DNA of 64,000 nt from Paraspadella gotoi (GCA_051294375.1 CM119269.1:11452883-11516882), one strand, 5' to 3'. Positions 12,361 to 24,573 are shown, counted from the first letter of the stretch. Program-made: numbers and translations. The notes: generated by a model from the letters alone, not told the origin.

Positions 12361-12689
12361 AGCTCGACATCTCCGACGACTCCGATGGAATGGATCTGCT
12401 TCAGGGAAATAGCGACGACATCTCCAAGGGAACCGGAAGTCCAGCGCGCGCCGAGTCATCTACGCGTCTCGCCGCGGCGCCACCGGCTTCGCAGGGGATC
12501 TACCGAGCACCTGATGACAACGATACATTCCTAAGCAGACTGACGAGACTCGAGCTCCGACGAGGGAAGCGCCGCCTACTTCCGTCGACGACGCCGTTCA
12601 TCGAGGGAGCGCCGCTTCAATATCTGAGACGACTATTTACCGGTTAGATTATAAATATTCCTGGACCATTTATTCCTGTACAAATTGCA

Positions 12690-12868
12690 ATGAAATTTTA
12701 GAGACCATGATCGATACTGGCAGCGGATCGCTAAATTTACTTTCTAATGACATATTACGTAACCAATTGCATATTGAATATCCGTTGCGAAGCGAGCCAG
12801 TAAAGGTCATGGGAATTGGTGGGGGTGATCTAGGGCTGTTAGGCTCTGTTAATATTCGTTGCAAATAA
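12690..12868 (+). pseudogene. Aspartic protease of the 10.1-kb element
   Basis: The plus frame reads MIDTGSGSLNLLS, containing the D-T-G catalytic triad of retropepsins, and later VMGIGGGDLGLLG. The frame stops at about 12,868. It lies between gag and reverse transcriptase, as expected for the polyprotein-cleaving protease. Confidence 0.75.
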
Positions 12869-13559
12869 ATATACACCCCGAGGAGCATTGTCTTTCACAT
12901 AGTACAGGAGAAAGGCATTTGTATTTTGGGTTTAAAAGGAATGCAAGATTTTGACATGGTATTAAATACTAAAAATCAAACGGTACAATGTAACGCAGAT
13001 GGTTAAATATATCGTGAGAAACGCGAGATGGTAACCGAGTTCGAGTTGCCATGGTAACCACTAAACAAGACTGTAATCTGAAATTGCATGAGACTGTCGT
13101 TATTCCCGCTAATTCGCAAATAATAACTTCGTTGATGTCACCGATGATTTCGCCGCGAGGAGACGCTCGAAATAGATTGCCAATTCGCGTGTCGCCGCTA
13201 TGGAATCATTATTCCGCGTTATGTTTGTCGCCCAATGAAAACCATTCCTGTGTTAATTAAAAATTGGTTTTGTTCGCCGATGAAACTGTACCGAGGAAGT
13301 ACGATGGGCGTGGCCAAACCTTGTATTGTTGCGGAAGTGAATGATGATGATGATTCCAAGCCTGTGATCGATATGAAGCATGATGTTGAAGGTGAAGAGT
13401 CGCCTGACGGGCATCCTATTGGAATGATTGATTTGTCTCATCTGGATGATGAAAAGAAAAATAAAGTTGAGGCAGTGTTAAGACGAAAATATCGAGCTAT
13501 TAGCCGCGGACAATGGGACATTGGCCGCACGTCATTGTTGAATGTAAATTGCAATTGCA

Positions 13560-14290
13560 AGAAGGTGTGACAACGGTAATCGATTCCGCCGCGTCAGTTT
13601 CCGCTTGCCAAGCAGAAGGCTGCGGAAGAGAAAGCGCGTGAGCTAGAAGAACATGGACTCATCAAGCGTTGTAGTCAATCTTGCTACAGAAGCTGGCCGG
13701 TATTGTGTAAGAAACGTGATGAACATGGCGTCGTGCACGAGAATGCACGCTTTGCCATTGATTACCGGAAACAAATCTGTCTACGGTTCCCAGGACGCAA
13801 TGCCTCCCGAGAATGGGAGATGTGTTTGACAATATTTCTGGCATGCGGTTGGTTTTCGAAAATTGATTTAAATTATGGTACCATGAGATTCCAATGTCAC
13901 CAGAGTCAGCACCATTGACATGTTTTGAGGTTCCAAACGCGGTCAGTACATGTGGACCGTTCTCCCCTTCGTCTTCAAAGTGGGCGGCCGTATTCACTGA
14001 GCTGATGGAACTGGCATTGCATGGTCTCACCTTCTCCACCTGCCTCGCCTACCTTGACGACATCATTGTCTTCGATCACGATTTCGACGAACACGTGGTG
14101 CATTTGGAAGAGGTCTTAACTAGGCTAGAAGTTGCTGGATTGAAGGCCAAGGCTTCCAAGGTTAGTCTCTGCAAAAATGAAATTGAATTATTGGGTCACG
14201 TGATAAACGAGAATGGCATCAAACCGGATACCATGAAAACTCAGTCTGTCCGAACTGGCCAACGCCGACTACGGTAAAAGAGGTTCAGTC
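13560..14290 (+). pseudogene. Reverse transcriptase of the 10.1-kb element
   Basis: Scattered in-frame blocks match a Ty3/gypsy RT palm. The block EKARELEEHGLIKR (near 13,630) corresponds to the leading helix. FAIDYRK (near 13,750) is next. The catalytic box YLDDIIVF is intact near 14,050, and LLGHVINENGIKPD follows near 14,190. At least three frame changes separate these blocks, so no functional enzyme is made. Confidence 0.85.
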
Positions 14291-14384
14291 GTTCGTTGCT
14301 TTTTCAATTTTTATCGTAGATTTGTTCCGAACTTCTCTGGCATCGCAAAACCCTCTATGAGCTTTCCAAAAGGACCGGATTCCA

Positions 14385-14640
14385 TTGGAGTGACGCTTGT
14401 CAAAAAGCATTCGAAGAGCTCAAGAATATAATGTGTTCGGATCTTGTTCTGGCGTTGCCTGATTTGAATAAAACTTTCCACTCGACTGACTGGAGTGCTC
14501 TGAACTCCAGTTACATCCTGTCTCAAGTCGACGATGCCACAGGTAAGTTAAGGCCCATCCTTTATGGAAGTAAGGTCCATACAGGACCTGATGTGTCGGC
14601 TACTACGAGAAATCGCCTGATTCCTCATATCTAGGAGAGT
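14385..14640 (+). pseudogene. RNase H start of the 10.1-kb element
   Basis: FHWSDACQKAFEELK, then a TDWSA-type block with the first RNase H aspartate and a typical 'LSQVDD' stretch, follow the RT in the usual order. A small indel interrupts the frame near the aspartate, and the rest decays after 14,640. Confidence 0.65.
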
Positions 14641-15219
14641 TCAAAAGTCTCACAACGGCTATGCTAGCGACACATAATTATTTACTGGCTAAACGCGACT
14701 TTATTCTTATTCAGACAACTTTGCTCTTTCAAATCTGTTGTCTAGTCGCCGCCCGCAAGCGTTCGTCATAAGAACGCTAGGTAAGTTAGCCCAGTTTGAG
14801 ACTTCGTCAAGCACTTACCAGGTAAGCAAAATATTGGGCCTGATTTGTTGAGTCGGATTGACTTCGCGAGAAACAATCCTGTGCCAGAACAGGACTGGTC
14901 AGAATTGTCGGAAGGTTCGCTCCAGTAGTAATAGTTGCTCCTGTTGCAACACGGGCCAATGACGCAGCTGCAGCTGCATCCACATCCGATACTGATCCTG
15001 GATCGGGGACGCCTTGATCCAACAGGATCTGTGGAGGAAGTGGAGGCCGTTACAAGAGCGATGGGGATTAAGTAAGCTCAAGCTTTAGAGATCCGCGTCA
15101 ACGCCCCGACAGAAAGAGGCGCGTAAGGAAAGTCCCCACTAAGGTCGTACTACGCAAGTTTCGACCAATTCAAAGTAAGTAATGACGTAATCGTTCGAGT
15201 TTGACGGACAAGGACGGAC

Positions 15220-16260
15220 AAGGTAAGAATTTGGCCGTGGTACCTGAGAGTGCAGTTCCGGAATTACTGCGCTTAGCGCACGACAACAAGGTCTTGGGCA
15301 GAATAAAACGGTTGAATTTCTCCGACGTCTATATTACGTTTTCGGTTTGGCCGCGTCGTCGAAGACTGGATTCGTTCGTGCGAATCTGTCAAAGGAGAAA
15401 GCAACAAAACCGTAAGGCCCCGTTGCAACAAGATTATTGCAGTTATTTCAATGAAAGAGTTGCATTTGATATTAAAGCCCATTAAGAGAGACTAACATAA
15501 ACAAATTCCGCTATATATTGATTATCACTGATTATTTCAGTCGATTAACTATTCTCGCTGGTTAAAAGGGTCACAGAGAAGTACTTACTGCATTGTATGA
15601 GCATTATATTGCATATTTCGGAGTTCCGTTCGCGTTTCATAGTGATGCGTCACCGACGTTTCATGGCGCCGCCGCGAAAGATTTCTATCATCTCCTCGGC
15701 ATCCACAAGACGAAGACGGTTCCATTCCATCCAATGGGAGACGGATTGGTTGAAAAGAAACATTCGCCTCCATTTCAGGTTTAGTAACTGCCATGTTGAT
15801 GGAACGGATGCTGATGGTGACCGATTGGACGGCGCTGAATGGGATACACGCCTGAAGAAGGCACAATTGGCAGTTAACGCGACGCCGAATCGTTCTACCT
15901 CTTTTTCTCCTTTCAAAATTCTCACCGGAAGTGAAATGTTTGTTCCGATGACGCTTGTTTATCCGGTGGAAAACGCGCGAGAAACTATTGCAGGCACCGT
16001 TAGAGGTTGCAAGATAGGCAATCGAGAATGTTCCACGCCGTAATGGAACATATGGGTCATGAGCTGGCATACAAAAAAGATATTATGATCTTCGTTCTAA
16101 AATTCCTGAGTTTAATATTGGTGACAAAGTTCTTTATCGAAAGTTTGCGATAGCCGCCCATGAAGCTAAAGCATTTGCTCCTAAATATTTTGATTCCACT
16201 TTGAAATTACTAAAAACATTGTCTGATGTAAATTACGTCATTCGAACGAAAAGTCCGGAA
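15220..16260 (+). pseudogene. Integrase of the 10.1-kb element
   Basis: Near 15,245 the frame reads PELLRLAHDNKVLG, resembling the start of the HHCC module. The DDE core is best seen at 15,590-15,780: HYIAYFGVPF, FHSDASPTF (second Asp) and GDGLVEKKHS (Glu). Downstream, 15,830-16,000 resembles the usual 'WDTRLKKAQLAVNATPN' region in another frame. The C-terminal part continues to about 16,260. Several frameshifts are present. Confidence 0.8.
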
Positions 16261-16550
16261 GGAAACGCGTAATCTCACGGCAAATTCCATTTGCGTCCAG
16301 TCGTAGAGAGACGCCATCACCATGGAAACGGTATCAACAGAGGAACCTCGACGACAAGACCGGAAGAATTCTGGATCAGAGACGAAGTTGTTGATCATCA
16401 TCTGAGTACTAGCGAGTTCTGCTAGTCGTTCTACTCGATCGAGGAAGCTGCTCGAAACTAACTGACTTTTTATTGGATGATTCAAGTCGAAAGGTTTTGT
16501 AAATATGATTATTAATCTGTGATATAAATCCTTCTTTCTCTTTTGGGACG

Positions 16551-16890
16551 ATTAGAGTACAGTTTGAGTTTAGTTTTGACAACGATTTCTCTCTCTCTCT
16601 CTCTCTTTTTTCACCATTTCCAACTTCTTTCACAACTTATTTGTCTTTTTTCAACTCAGCTGTCACTCACCAATTTGACCACTGTCTTTCTACAACTCTG
16701 TGTTGGAAAACTTTTCCCTCTCTCTCTCTCTTTCTCGTTATCTCTCTTTACTCTCTTCCTTTACACAAATATATATTTCAAAGTTCACTAATGTGATGAA
16801 GCTTGAAATGAAGCGAAACACTGTCCTGTTTTTGAATCAAATAAATCCGTGTCAAACTAAACTCAAACTGTCTCTGATTATTAATCTATT
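16551..16890 (+). mobile_element. Nested PLE-type terminal repeat
   Basis: It shares the pLTR landmarks (CT tract, 'caatttgaccactgtctttc', 'tgtgttggaaaactttt', second CT tract) and ends in a hammerhead-like core. A 35-40-bp inverted repeat bounds it: 'acagtttgagtttagttttg' on the left at about 16,559 and its complement on the right at about 16,855. It lies just downstream of the integrase remnant, so it inserted into or next to the older LTR element. Confidence 0.65.
16793..16825 (+). ncRNA. Degenerate hammerhead ribozyme core
   Basis: GTGATGA - stem II GCTT/AAGC with a six-base loop - GAAAC - ACTGTC. The first core base is G instead of C, so activity is doubtful. Stem II pairs perfectly. 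Confidence 0.5.
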
Positions 16891-17499
16891 TCTCACAGTG
16901 TCTAATCCAATCACAACTGTAACTTCTACGTCTGTTTGTTCATTACTACAATTTTATTCATTTATTCATATTTTTCGTCTCCTTGATAATTACGTTAATT
17001 GTACGCTATCCGTCTGATGTTCGCAACGAGCAAGCCATGCGATCGTAGGAACAAAAGGGCATCGCCTGAGATTTCCGTTCCACGAAGTAGATTGTCAGCC
17101 GCTCGCTGAGTTTCTGGAAGGGAAGAATTGAAAATATGGTTAGTTCTTCTGTTAATCCATTGAATCATATGGGTATCGATTTTCTACCCAAAGGAAAATT
17201 GGGTCTAGGTCAGTAGTTGTTTACTTTTTTATTATCTATCGCTGATCTATTAAGTCTTCCAATTATACTCAAATGTTTGGCAGTTACGCGAAATCATGGA
17301 CGATGAGAAAATGAGAAGAATGATGTAGTGAATGGACATGGTACTGATCATTCTATCTACGACGAAGCTGATTTTTCAACTCTCTGTAGAAAGGAATAAT
17401 TGCGATTCCGTTCTGCTAAGTATCAGGCTTTAGTATGTTCCGGTATTATAGTTATATGTTCTCTAACGACATTGTTTGAAACAAATTGAAACTGCCCCT

Positions 17500-18300
17500 T
17501 ACCTTATGTTAATCCATGGAGTCCCCCTCCTCGAAGTCGATGTCTTCGACAATCATACCACCGTCGTCGTCATCATCATCATCATCAGCGTCATCCTCGG
17601 GCGCCGCCGGAGAAGATGGCGCCGAGCTGGCGCCGGCAGAGGACGGCCCTCCGAACCAGAATCGCTCTGTTGCGGAGATGGAGAAGCCCGAGAGATGATG
17701 ATCCGGGGATGGAGAATCCTGGAGATGAATCCGGGATGGAGAGCCGGAACGGGATCTCGCTGATAGGGAGATTCCGGCGCTGACGCCGACCCGGAAGCGG
17801 ATCTCTCACGACTGGAGAGTCGGGTTCCGGTCATTCTCTGATTCCGGGCCGGTGGAGGATTTTGCCGGTGATACATCGTAATCCGAGACGATGCATCGAG
17901 AGGAGGAGCGGACGCCGCTCTTCGTCGGGATCCTCCGGCCTTACAGAGAGGAGACCGCTGTCCGAGGAATTCTTCGACGTTGGCAAAACACTGGCGATTT
18001 TGCCAAGGTGGAGAGGAGCAAGGCGAGCTCGTGAGGGTGGGGAAAAATGTCCCATGACCGACGCCGCCTTTGACACAGCTGAGTCCTCCGGAAGTGTAGG
18101 CCGCGGACTGGGAGGAGGTAAGACGCAGCTGGTCACCAGCTGCGCCACGTTGATGACGCCCCAGCCGCGTTGAAATTCACTTCCGGAGAACCGTGCGAGG
18201 CACCCCGCCAGATAGCTGCACACGAGGCGTGCAGCTGGGGCGTGATGACCTCGACACGCCGGCAGGCGTGGAAGACGAGTTTGGGCGAGCTAAAATGAAT
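17500..18300 (-). other. GC-rich island in LTR element tail; possible antisense ORF end
   Basis: This island contrasts sharply with its AT-rich flanks. On the minus strand one frame ends in a long acidic run, then GGMIVEDIDFEEGD..., and a stop near 17,515. That looks like an acidic protein C-terminus preceded by Ser/Pro-rich sequence. No domain is recognised and a splice structure cannot be confirmed. A 10-bp-arm hairpin (AGCTGCAC...GTGCAGCT) lies at 18,214-18,237. It could be a captured host fragment or simply low-complexity DNA. Confidence 0.3.
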
Positions 18301-19425
18301 AAGTAAATATAACTAAAATTAATACCATGATCCAGTCAAATCTTGCAAATTATATGCTCCATAATATTGCCAAATAATATTGATTATTACGTTTAAGTCT
18401 TGTACGTGTTATTTCATGTTGTTGAAATAAGTCCAGAGAATACATTTAGTCTTTTCCGTTCTATCGAGTCAGATAGAACAACGTTTTTCGTGATTACACG
18501 ATGGAATTATTATTATTATTTTATTCGAATACAAATACATTCAGCTTGTATACGTTATGTAACAGAAACAAATTCTCGTCAATGATATAAGCAATTAGGC
18601 AATCACGAAATTCGTTTCTGGCAGTGAGGATGAATAAATGTTCATTTTCAAATTTTGTTACAAATCATTGTTAAAAGAGTATTCGTGTCTTCCCCTTTTC
18701 GTTTGTATTCCGACAACTCGATCATAGGTCAAGGAATTAATTATTATTTTTCTATATTCCTTCCGGAACCAGTACAATTAATTATCATAAATCAAGGATT
18801 GTGATTTATTTTTCTATATTCCTCCAGGAACCAGTAGAATTAATTATCGATCATGACAACATTGTTACTTTCTTTTTGAACTTCTCCATAATCAATTCTA
18901 AATACGGTTCCTAAATTTAGATCGAGTGGGCTCTAGTGGAAACAATGTCATTTTGTTTACGTTCAAAAAGTACATTTTCGATGAATGGTTATTGACGATT
19001 TCTATTCCTATTATTTCCGCAAGTTTCCTTGATTACTGGTACTCGTTCTTTATGTGTACATAACTTACTTGATTAATCCATGATTACCCAGTGAAGATGG
19101 GTAAATATCAAAACGAGTTGTCGGGAGAGAGTAAAATTAAACGTTTTCGAAAAAAATTTAGAGGATGGAAAAAACACTTGCTCGAGGTTGGGATTGCCAC
19201 AAGAAGTGAGAGAATATCGAGAGGTTAGGGACCGGGTAAACGATTATACATTCTAGGGCAAGGAAATCTGGATTCGAAAGAAGCGAGAGATTTATACCCT
19301 TACGCTTGTACGGCCAGGCTCGGGTCGAAAAGAGAAAGCGACGAAGGTAGACTAAAGGTCATAAAGTGGGGATAGGGGAGACTAAGGAAGATGAGGACAT
19401 CTTCTTCTTCTTTGAGGGGTCGAGT
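18300..19425. other. Non-coding tail of the LTR element
   Basis: AT-rich. About 18,725-18,850 holds two diverged ~60-bp direct repeats around 'attatttttctatattcct' and 'ggaaccagta.aattaattat'. A purine-rich stretch (about 19,370-19,395) precedes the 3' LTR and could contain the polypurine tract. No ORF is recognised. Confidence 0.4.
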
Positions 19426-20103
19426 TATAAGGAATAGGCCTCTGTCTCGTCTCCGTCCTCCCCTTCGTCTTCTCGCTTTCTTCTCTCTCGTCTCGAAATT
19501 CTCAGTCGCTCACGTACATCCCGGATATAACCACCTCCTAAAAATATCTTCCATTTACTATTTTCTGTCTCTCTCTCTCTCTCTCTTAGCATCTTGACGT
19601 TTAAGACCATAAAAATTGAAATTAAGAAAGGCGTCGGGATCTTGTTGTCGTTGTTGTCGATGACGTACAAAAATGTGGACTTTGAGAGAGGCGTTGCGCG
19701 CGTCGGACAACATGTAAGGAGCTGATTGGGGGACGGCCGCGTCTCCGACACACCGTCCGCCAATCGGGAGACTTGGGCATTCTCGACCCCCTCCACATGA
19801 GCAAAGATATAAAAGCAACAACTCTGAAGCATCAGAGAGAACTTATAATAATTATTTTAGTCTCCATTATTTTTGCTTATATTTTTGTGAGGTGTCTTTA
19901 ACACTTGTAAAGAATAAACTATTTCTGCCATCCTATTTTTGTTGAACCAAAACCTCTTATTATTTATTCACGATTTGAAAGAAAGAAAGAAGGACGAGCA
20001 AGAGAGAAAGAATTCGATTAGCGAGCCAGTGGAGTCAGCATAACGAAGAACCCGTAAAGCAACTTTAGGCGACAGTTGTCCCCTTGCTGCAATGAGTGCT
20101 ACA
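19426..20103 (+). repeat. 3' LTR of the 10.1-kb element
   Basis: Direct repeat of 9,967-10,653, with the same TATA-like and AATAAA motifs. The few small indels between the LTRs give a relative insertion age. It ends GCTACA and is followed by ACAAG. Confidence 0.88.
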
Positions 20104-20108
20104 ACAAG

Positions 20109-21060
20109 ATATTTTTTAATTTTTAATAAAACAAAAATAGGAGAAGAAGCTACTGGTATTTTTCAACTAATATTGGTAAAAAATCATTATTTTATAGCAT
20201 ATTAAACCTCTTTCTTTAAAAATTATTATCATTTTGCATCAATACTTGTTTACTTTGACGCTCGATTGGGTTTATTAGCAACACATTTTTTGCTTAAACA
20301 GGCTTTTTAAATGAATTCAAGATAAGAATAATGGGAAACCGGACCGAGGAGAACTTAGTATGGGATTTTTTGAGGCTGGGGAACTCTAATAAGTGTCTTC
20401 TAATTTATACTAATACTGATTGATGATTAATGATTTGATTGATCTAGTGATTGATCTATTATTTTTTATTTATCAATCGTAAATGGGCGGTTTAATTAGC
20501 GTAAAAATCCCGCTCAGTTTCACGGCCTATTTCGCGATCAGTTTATATTCGTTTTTCGGCGCATTTTTCTTCAAAATATTTTCATCTTCAAAAATTAAAC
20601 TTAAATTAAATAAAATTTTTTCTCAGTCACGCGCGTCCCACATTTCGTCCAACATTTCGTCTCGTCTACCTGGATTACCTCATCAAAGCTCAAGTTTAAT
20701 TCTTTTTTATAAGGCGTTTTCAACGATTTCTCTTTTGGCTTAATTTTGAAATACGATACTAACCCTAATCAATTTTTATCCCTTTTTTGAAAAATTTTAT
20801 AACTAGCTCTAAGTTTAAAATACCTTTTCATTTAATTTTAACCTACGATATTGTGAGAAACCGTCTCGCCAACGCGTTTTTTAATTTTACCGCGCCGTAT
20901 TGAGCAATTTTCATTTGATAATTTTGCTCGCTCTAATTCTACAAAACAATTACACGAAAATTTTTCTTTCGGATTTCTCCCTTGATTAAGAAGATTGAAA
21001 AATTTTTGTCTTGTCTGTACGGCGCAGATTTAGTATTTTTTACAGTAAAGCATTTTTAGC
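20109..21060. other. No gene recognised
   Basis: AT-rich sequence between the LTR element and the second gypsy relic. An 86-codon ORF at 20,483-20,743 has no recognisable motif and AT-biased codons. A decayed LTR or leader of the downstream gypsy element could lie here, but no direct-repeat partner is visible. Confidence 0.4.
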
Positions 21061-21080
21061 TAACACTCTCTATCATCAAG

Positions 21081-22440
21081 ATGGAGCATCTTTTGGATCT
21101 GGAGGCCCCTCAAGGACGTGGAACTCGCCGCGCCTCCACCTTGCCTCCAGCGGAGAATCTCAAGCGACGCCGCACAGAGGACAGCACCCCTCTACCCATC
21201 ATCACCGTCGACGACGCCACTCCAATCTCATCACCACCACCTTCGCCGGACCAGGACGATGCCTTCAAGACGCCATGCGGCGACCAAACCAGGGTCAAGA
21301 GCATTATCACGCCCCCCCGATCCAACATCGGCTCCATGAGGACCGCACAAGGATCGTCAAACGGGCTGATTACGACTTTCAATAATAGGATCCTAGGATT
21401 AGAGGCAAAACAGGAAAGTTTCAACACAAGTGTAAGGGCATCAATAGAATACCTTACATCCCAGGTTCAACGCCTGCTAGCAGCTCAGCAGGCGCCACAG
21501 TCCATGCCACATAGGTCCACAGGCGACCTCAATCAATGTTTGTGCCAGTTTGCAGGACAGAATCACCCGGACAACGCCGACGCCTCCTCCACCATGCCTA
21601 TGGATTATCAGACGCCCAGCACCAACCGGTCCAAGATGCCTATGTTGCCACCTTTCAATGTTGGCAACATCAGAGCCTGGCTTGCTGCTGTCGAGGGGAG
21701 TTTCCGCCTCGCTGCAGTTACAGACGATCAGCACAAAAAGATGCACCTTCTCGGTGCGGTACCACAGGTGCATCAGGTCCTGGTCAGAGGTTTTTATACT
21801 GACGACCACCCTGTCTCTGGTGGTTACCAAGCCCTGAAAAAGCAGCTGAGCTGTTCGCCGAAAAGCCCTGGCAAAAGGCGCAGAAGCTCCTAGGTCACCA
21901 CTCCCTCGCAGGATGCACGCCCTCGCAGTTTGTGGACGATTGACCATCTCCTCAACGCGATCCTGGCTGAGGTCCTCCCAGCCCATGTGGCTGGAAGGGT
22001 AGTCGGGTAGTCAGCGATGGGGATGAGACGCCGGAAGCGATCGCCAAGAAGGCGGATGCATTTTATTCTGCCCAAGGTGATCTTCAGATCACCTCAAAAC
22101 CCATTGGAAAAGTTGTCTGTCATGTCGACACCTCCAATCGATGGGGCATCTTTGAGGACGACCTTTCCGACTCATTGTGATGAGTATGCACCCGACTTGG
22201 CGGATGACGCATCCATCACAGAGGATGTGCCTCCATGCACGTACGTCAGCGTGTGTGCCGCGACTTCCGGACGTAGCCAACTACGCCCCAGGACACAGGT
22301 CCGGCCTAGCTACTGAAGACCAGCCACAACACAGCAACGTCGTTTCCCCAACAACAGCACCACATTTGCCCGCCGACCATCCAACAACTCCTTCAACTCC
22401 TCACCTGATCTGGTAAATGGACTGTTTCTATCATCGGACG
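21081..22440 (+). pseudogene. gag of second Ty3/gypsy relic
   Basis: An ATG at 21,081 opens a 270-codon frame. It has a basic/proline-rich N-terminus (about residues 1-90), a helical stretch (GLEAKQESFNTSVRASIEYL) and a capsid-like block, LPPFNVGNIRAWLAAVEGSF. That block resembles the 'LPPF..DP..W...VE..F' start of many animal gypsy Gag proteins. The frame breaks near 21,850 and the rest (to about 22,440) is frameshifted, with no clear zinc knuckle. Confidence 0.7.
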
Positions 22441-22460
22441 TTCGGAGACCGAACAATTAA

Positions 22461-23966
22461 ATGCTATCCAGGATGCAAGCGGGGAAACGGCCGAGCCAGC
22501 AGCCAGAGGCAGTAAATGCCACTGCTGGTAGTATAGAACCCTTACTGCACGTGTATGACAACAACAACAAAATAACATGGCTTGTGGACGGTGGTGCAAG
22601 CGTCACTTTGATGGCGCCTTCGCCATCAGAAAAGCTCCGCGGTGGCTCCGCGCCTCAACTTCATGCTGCAAACTGGTCTCCAATCTCTTCCTATGGCACC
22701 AAACAAACCGCTATCAGACTAGGAAGACGCACATACACACTAACAACTGTACTCGATGACGTTACGACTTCTATCCTTGGAGCTGATTTTCTGATGGAGC
22801 ATCATTTAGCCGCTGACCACAAGCTCGGCCTACTCGTAGATCTTGACGATTTTTCAACAATCAGAGGCAAATCTTACCCAGACAGGCCCTTCAGAGTCAA
22901 TACAGTCAATAATGCCTATTTCAAATTGATTGATGAACGCCCAGAACTCACCCAGCTCAGATTTGATCCTTCGAAACGCAGAAGCACGTGTAGAACACCA
23001 CATTCCAACGCGAGGGTCCGCCTGTCCATTCCCAGCACGACACGACTTGCACCTGACAAACTCAAAGCAGCCAAAGAAGAATTTGCAAAAATGGAGAAGC
23101 TGGGCATTATAAGGAAGAGCAAGAGTGCTTGGGCATCACCACTACATGTGGTCACAAAACCTGACGGCTCACTCAGATGTTGCGGCGACTACAGGGCGCT
23201 CAACGCAGTCACAAAAGACAACCGCTACCCCATCAAAAATTTGATGGATTTCAGAGCACATGTCGCAGGCAAAACAATTTTTTCAAAAGTAAGGGCTACC
23301 ATCAAGTACTCTGTAGCAGAGCAGGATATTTGCAAAACAGCCGTCATCACTCCCTTTGGCTCGTGTGACTTCCCGTTCACCCCATTTGGCCTCAAGAATG
23401 CAGGTCCTGATTTTCAAAGAATGATGGACGAAGCCCTCAAAGATGTACCACACATCTTTGTATATCTAGATGACATCCTGGTCGCCTCAAGCAATGAAGA
23501 AGAACACTTGCAAGATCTCACACTACTGTTTGACACCCTGCAAGCAAATGGTTTAGTAGTGAACAGGGCAAAATGCGTACTGGGCGTACCATCACTCGAC
23601 TTCTCTCGGTTACCAGGTAGACGCAACACTCAGCATTGCCAAAGTAACACATCAGCTTCCACCAACATCAGTCAAAAGGAGGTTCAAAGATACTTGGGCA
23701 TGCTCAACTACTACCAGCGTTTCATTCCACACATTGCCAAAGTCCTTAGACCATTATACCAAGCCTTAAAAGGTAACCCCCGAGTCCTCAAATGGACCGA
23801 GGAGATGACTCAAGCCTTCAACAAGTCGAAAGAAGCTCTTGCAAATGCAACTATGCTTGTCCACCCTGTGGACGGGGCGCCTGTGGCCCTGACCATCGAT
23901 GCGTCACTGACGGCCATTGGCGGCGTCCTGGAGCAGAAGATTGGTGGTCACTTTGTCGGTCCGTAG
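22461..23966 (+). pseudogene. Protease-RT-RNase H part of second gypsy relic
   Basis: A 501-codon plus frame. The protease region contains WLVDGGASVTL in place of the usual D-T/S-G-A. RT follows with EEFAKMEKLGIIRKSKS, PFGLKNAGPDFQRMMDE and an intact YLDDILVAS box (about 23,460). RNase H begins with LTIDASLTAIGGVLEQ. One RT catalytic aspartate is lost: the expected K-x-D-L block reads SKVRA, and the neighbouring frame carries KGYHQV. A small deletion and a compensating indel therefore sit near 23,288. Pol ends at about 23,950 where a hairpin-ended repeat begins, so the last residues (FVGP) are not gypsy. Integrase is missing. Confidence 0.88.
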
Positions 23967-24230
23967 GTCCACCCCCTCAATATTGTCGGGCACTAACTTA
24001 TATCATGTCAGAAAATTGAATTATGATAAATTATGCTCAATCAAACACATTTATCAAACAATTTTATTCAAATCCAACCATCCAATCACGAGTAATTGGT
24101 GTTTTTTGCTAAGGTGGGCCGTCCGTCCGTCCGTCCGTCCATCCATCCGTCTGTTCGTCCGTCCGTCCGTCCGTCCCACCTTAGCAAAAAACACCAATTA
24201 CTAGTGATTGGATGGATGGATTTGAATAAA
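23950..24230. mobile_element. Head-to-head fragments of the hairpin-ended repeat
   Basis: The left part repeats 'cactttgtcggtccg ... ctcaatattgtcgggcac'. The centre is a CCGT tract flanked by ~45-bp inverted arms ('caattactcgtgattgg' type, 'tgctaaggtggg'), so two truncated copies meet in opposite orientation. It truncates the gypsy relic. Confidence 0.6.
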
Positions 24231-24573
24231 ATTTTGTGTGTGGGTAGGGAAGTGTGTGATTGAGCTGGATATGAAGTTTCCATGAAATCGTCCGAGTGGA
24301 AATGAGTTTAAATGGAAAAAACAAAAAAATATATTTCACTATTTCTCATTTGTCACTGTAGTAAGTCGTATTTTTTTTATTAATACCAAAAACAGCAATA
24401 ACATAATCAGAAACAGTAACAGTTACCTTATTCAGCCTGCAGCACCTCGCGGGAAGCCGTAGAGTTTTTAAAGTTTTTATCTTTTTAGGAAAATTTGATT
24501 GTCGGTTTTTTTAAAGTTTATGAAGAAAAAGTTGTTTTGAGGTGTTTTTAAAGTCTCTTCATTTTCCCTTTTT

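Larger units (their letters stand above)
9967..20103 (+). mobile_element. Decayed full-structure Ty3/gypsy LTR retrotransposon
   Basis: Two direct repeats of about 680 bp (9,967-10,653 and 19,426-20,103) flank a plus-strand gag-PR-RT-RH-IN order typical of Ty3/gypsy. The hexamer AACAAG lies immediately outside both ends (9,961-9,966 and 20,103-20,108). This is consistent with a 4-5-bp target duplication, although the exact LTR boundary is ambiguous by a few bases. The ORFs carry many frameshifts and stops, so the element cannot be autonomous. A PLE-type repeat is nested at about 16.5-16.9 kb. The 17.0-19.4 kb stretch between integrase and the 3' LTR is unusually long and partly GC-rich. Confidence 0.85.

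Noticed and set aside
24119-24180. CRISPR-like spaced repeats in the CCGTCCGT tract
   Set aside because: It is a tetranucleotide tract within a eukaryotic transposon; no spacers, no cas genes, eukaryotic context.
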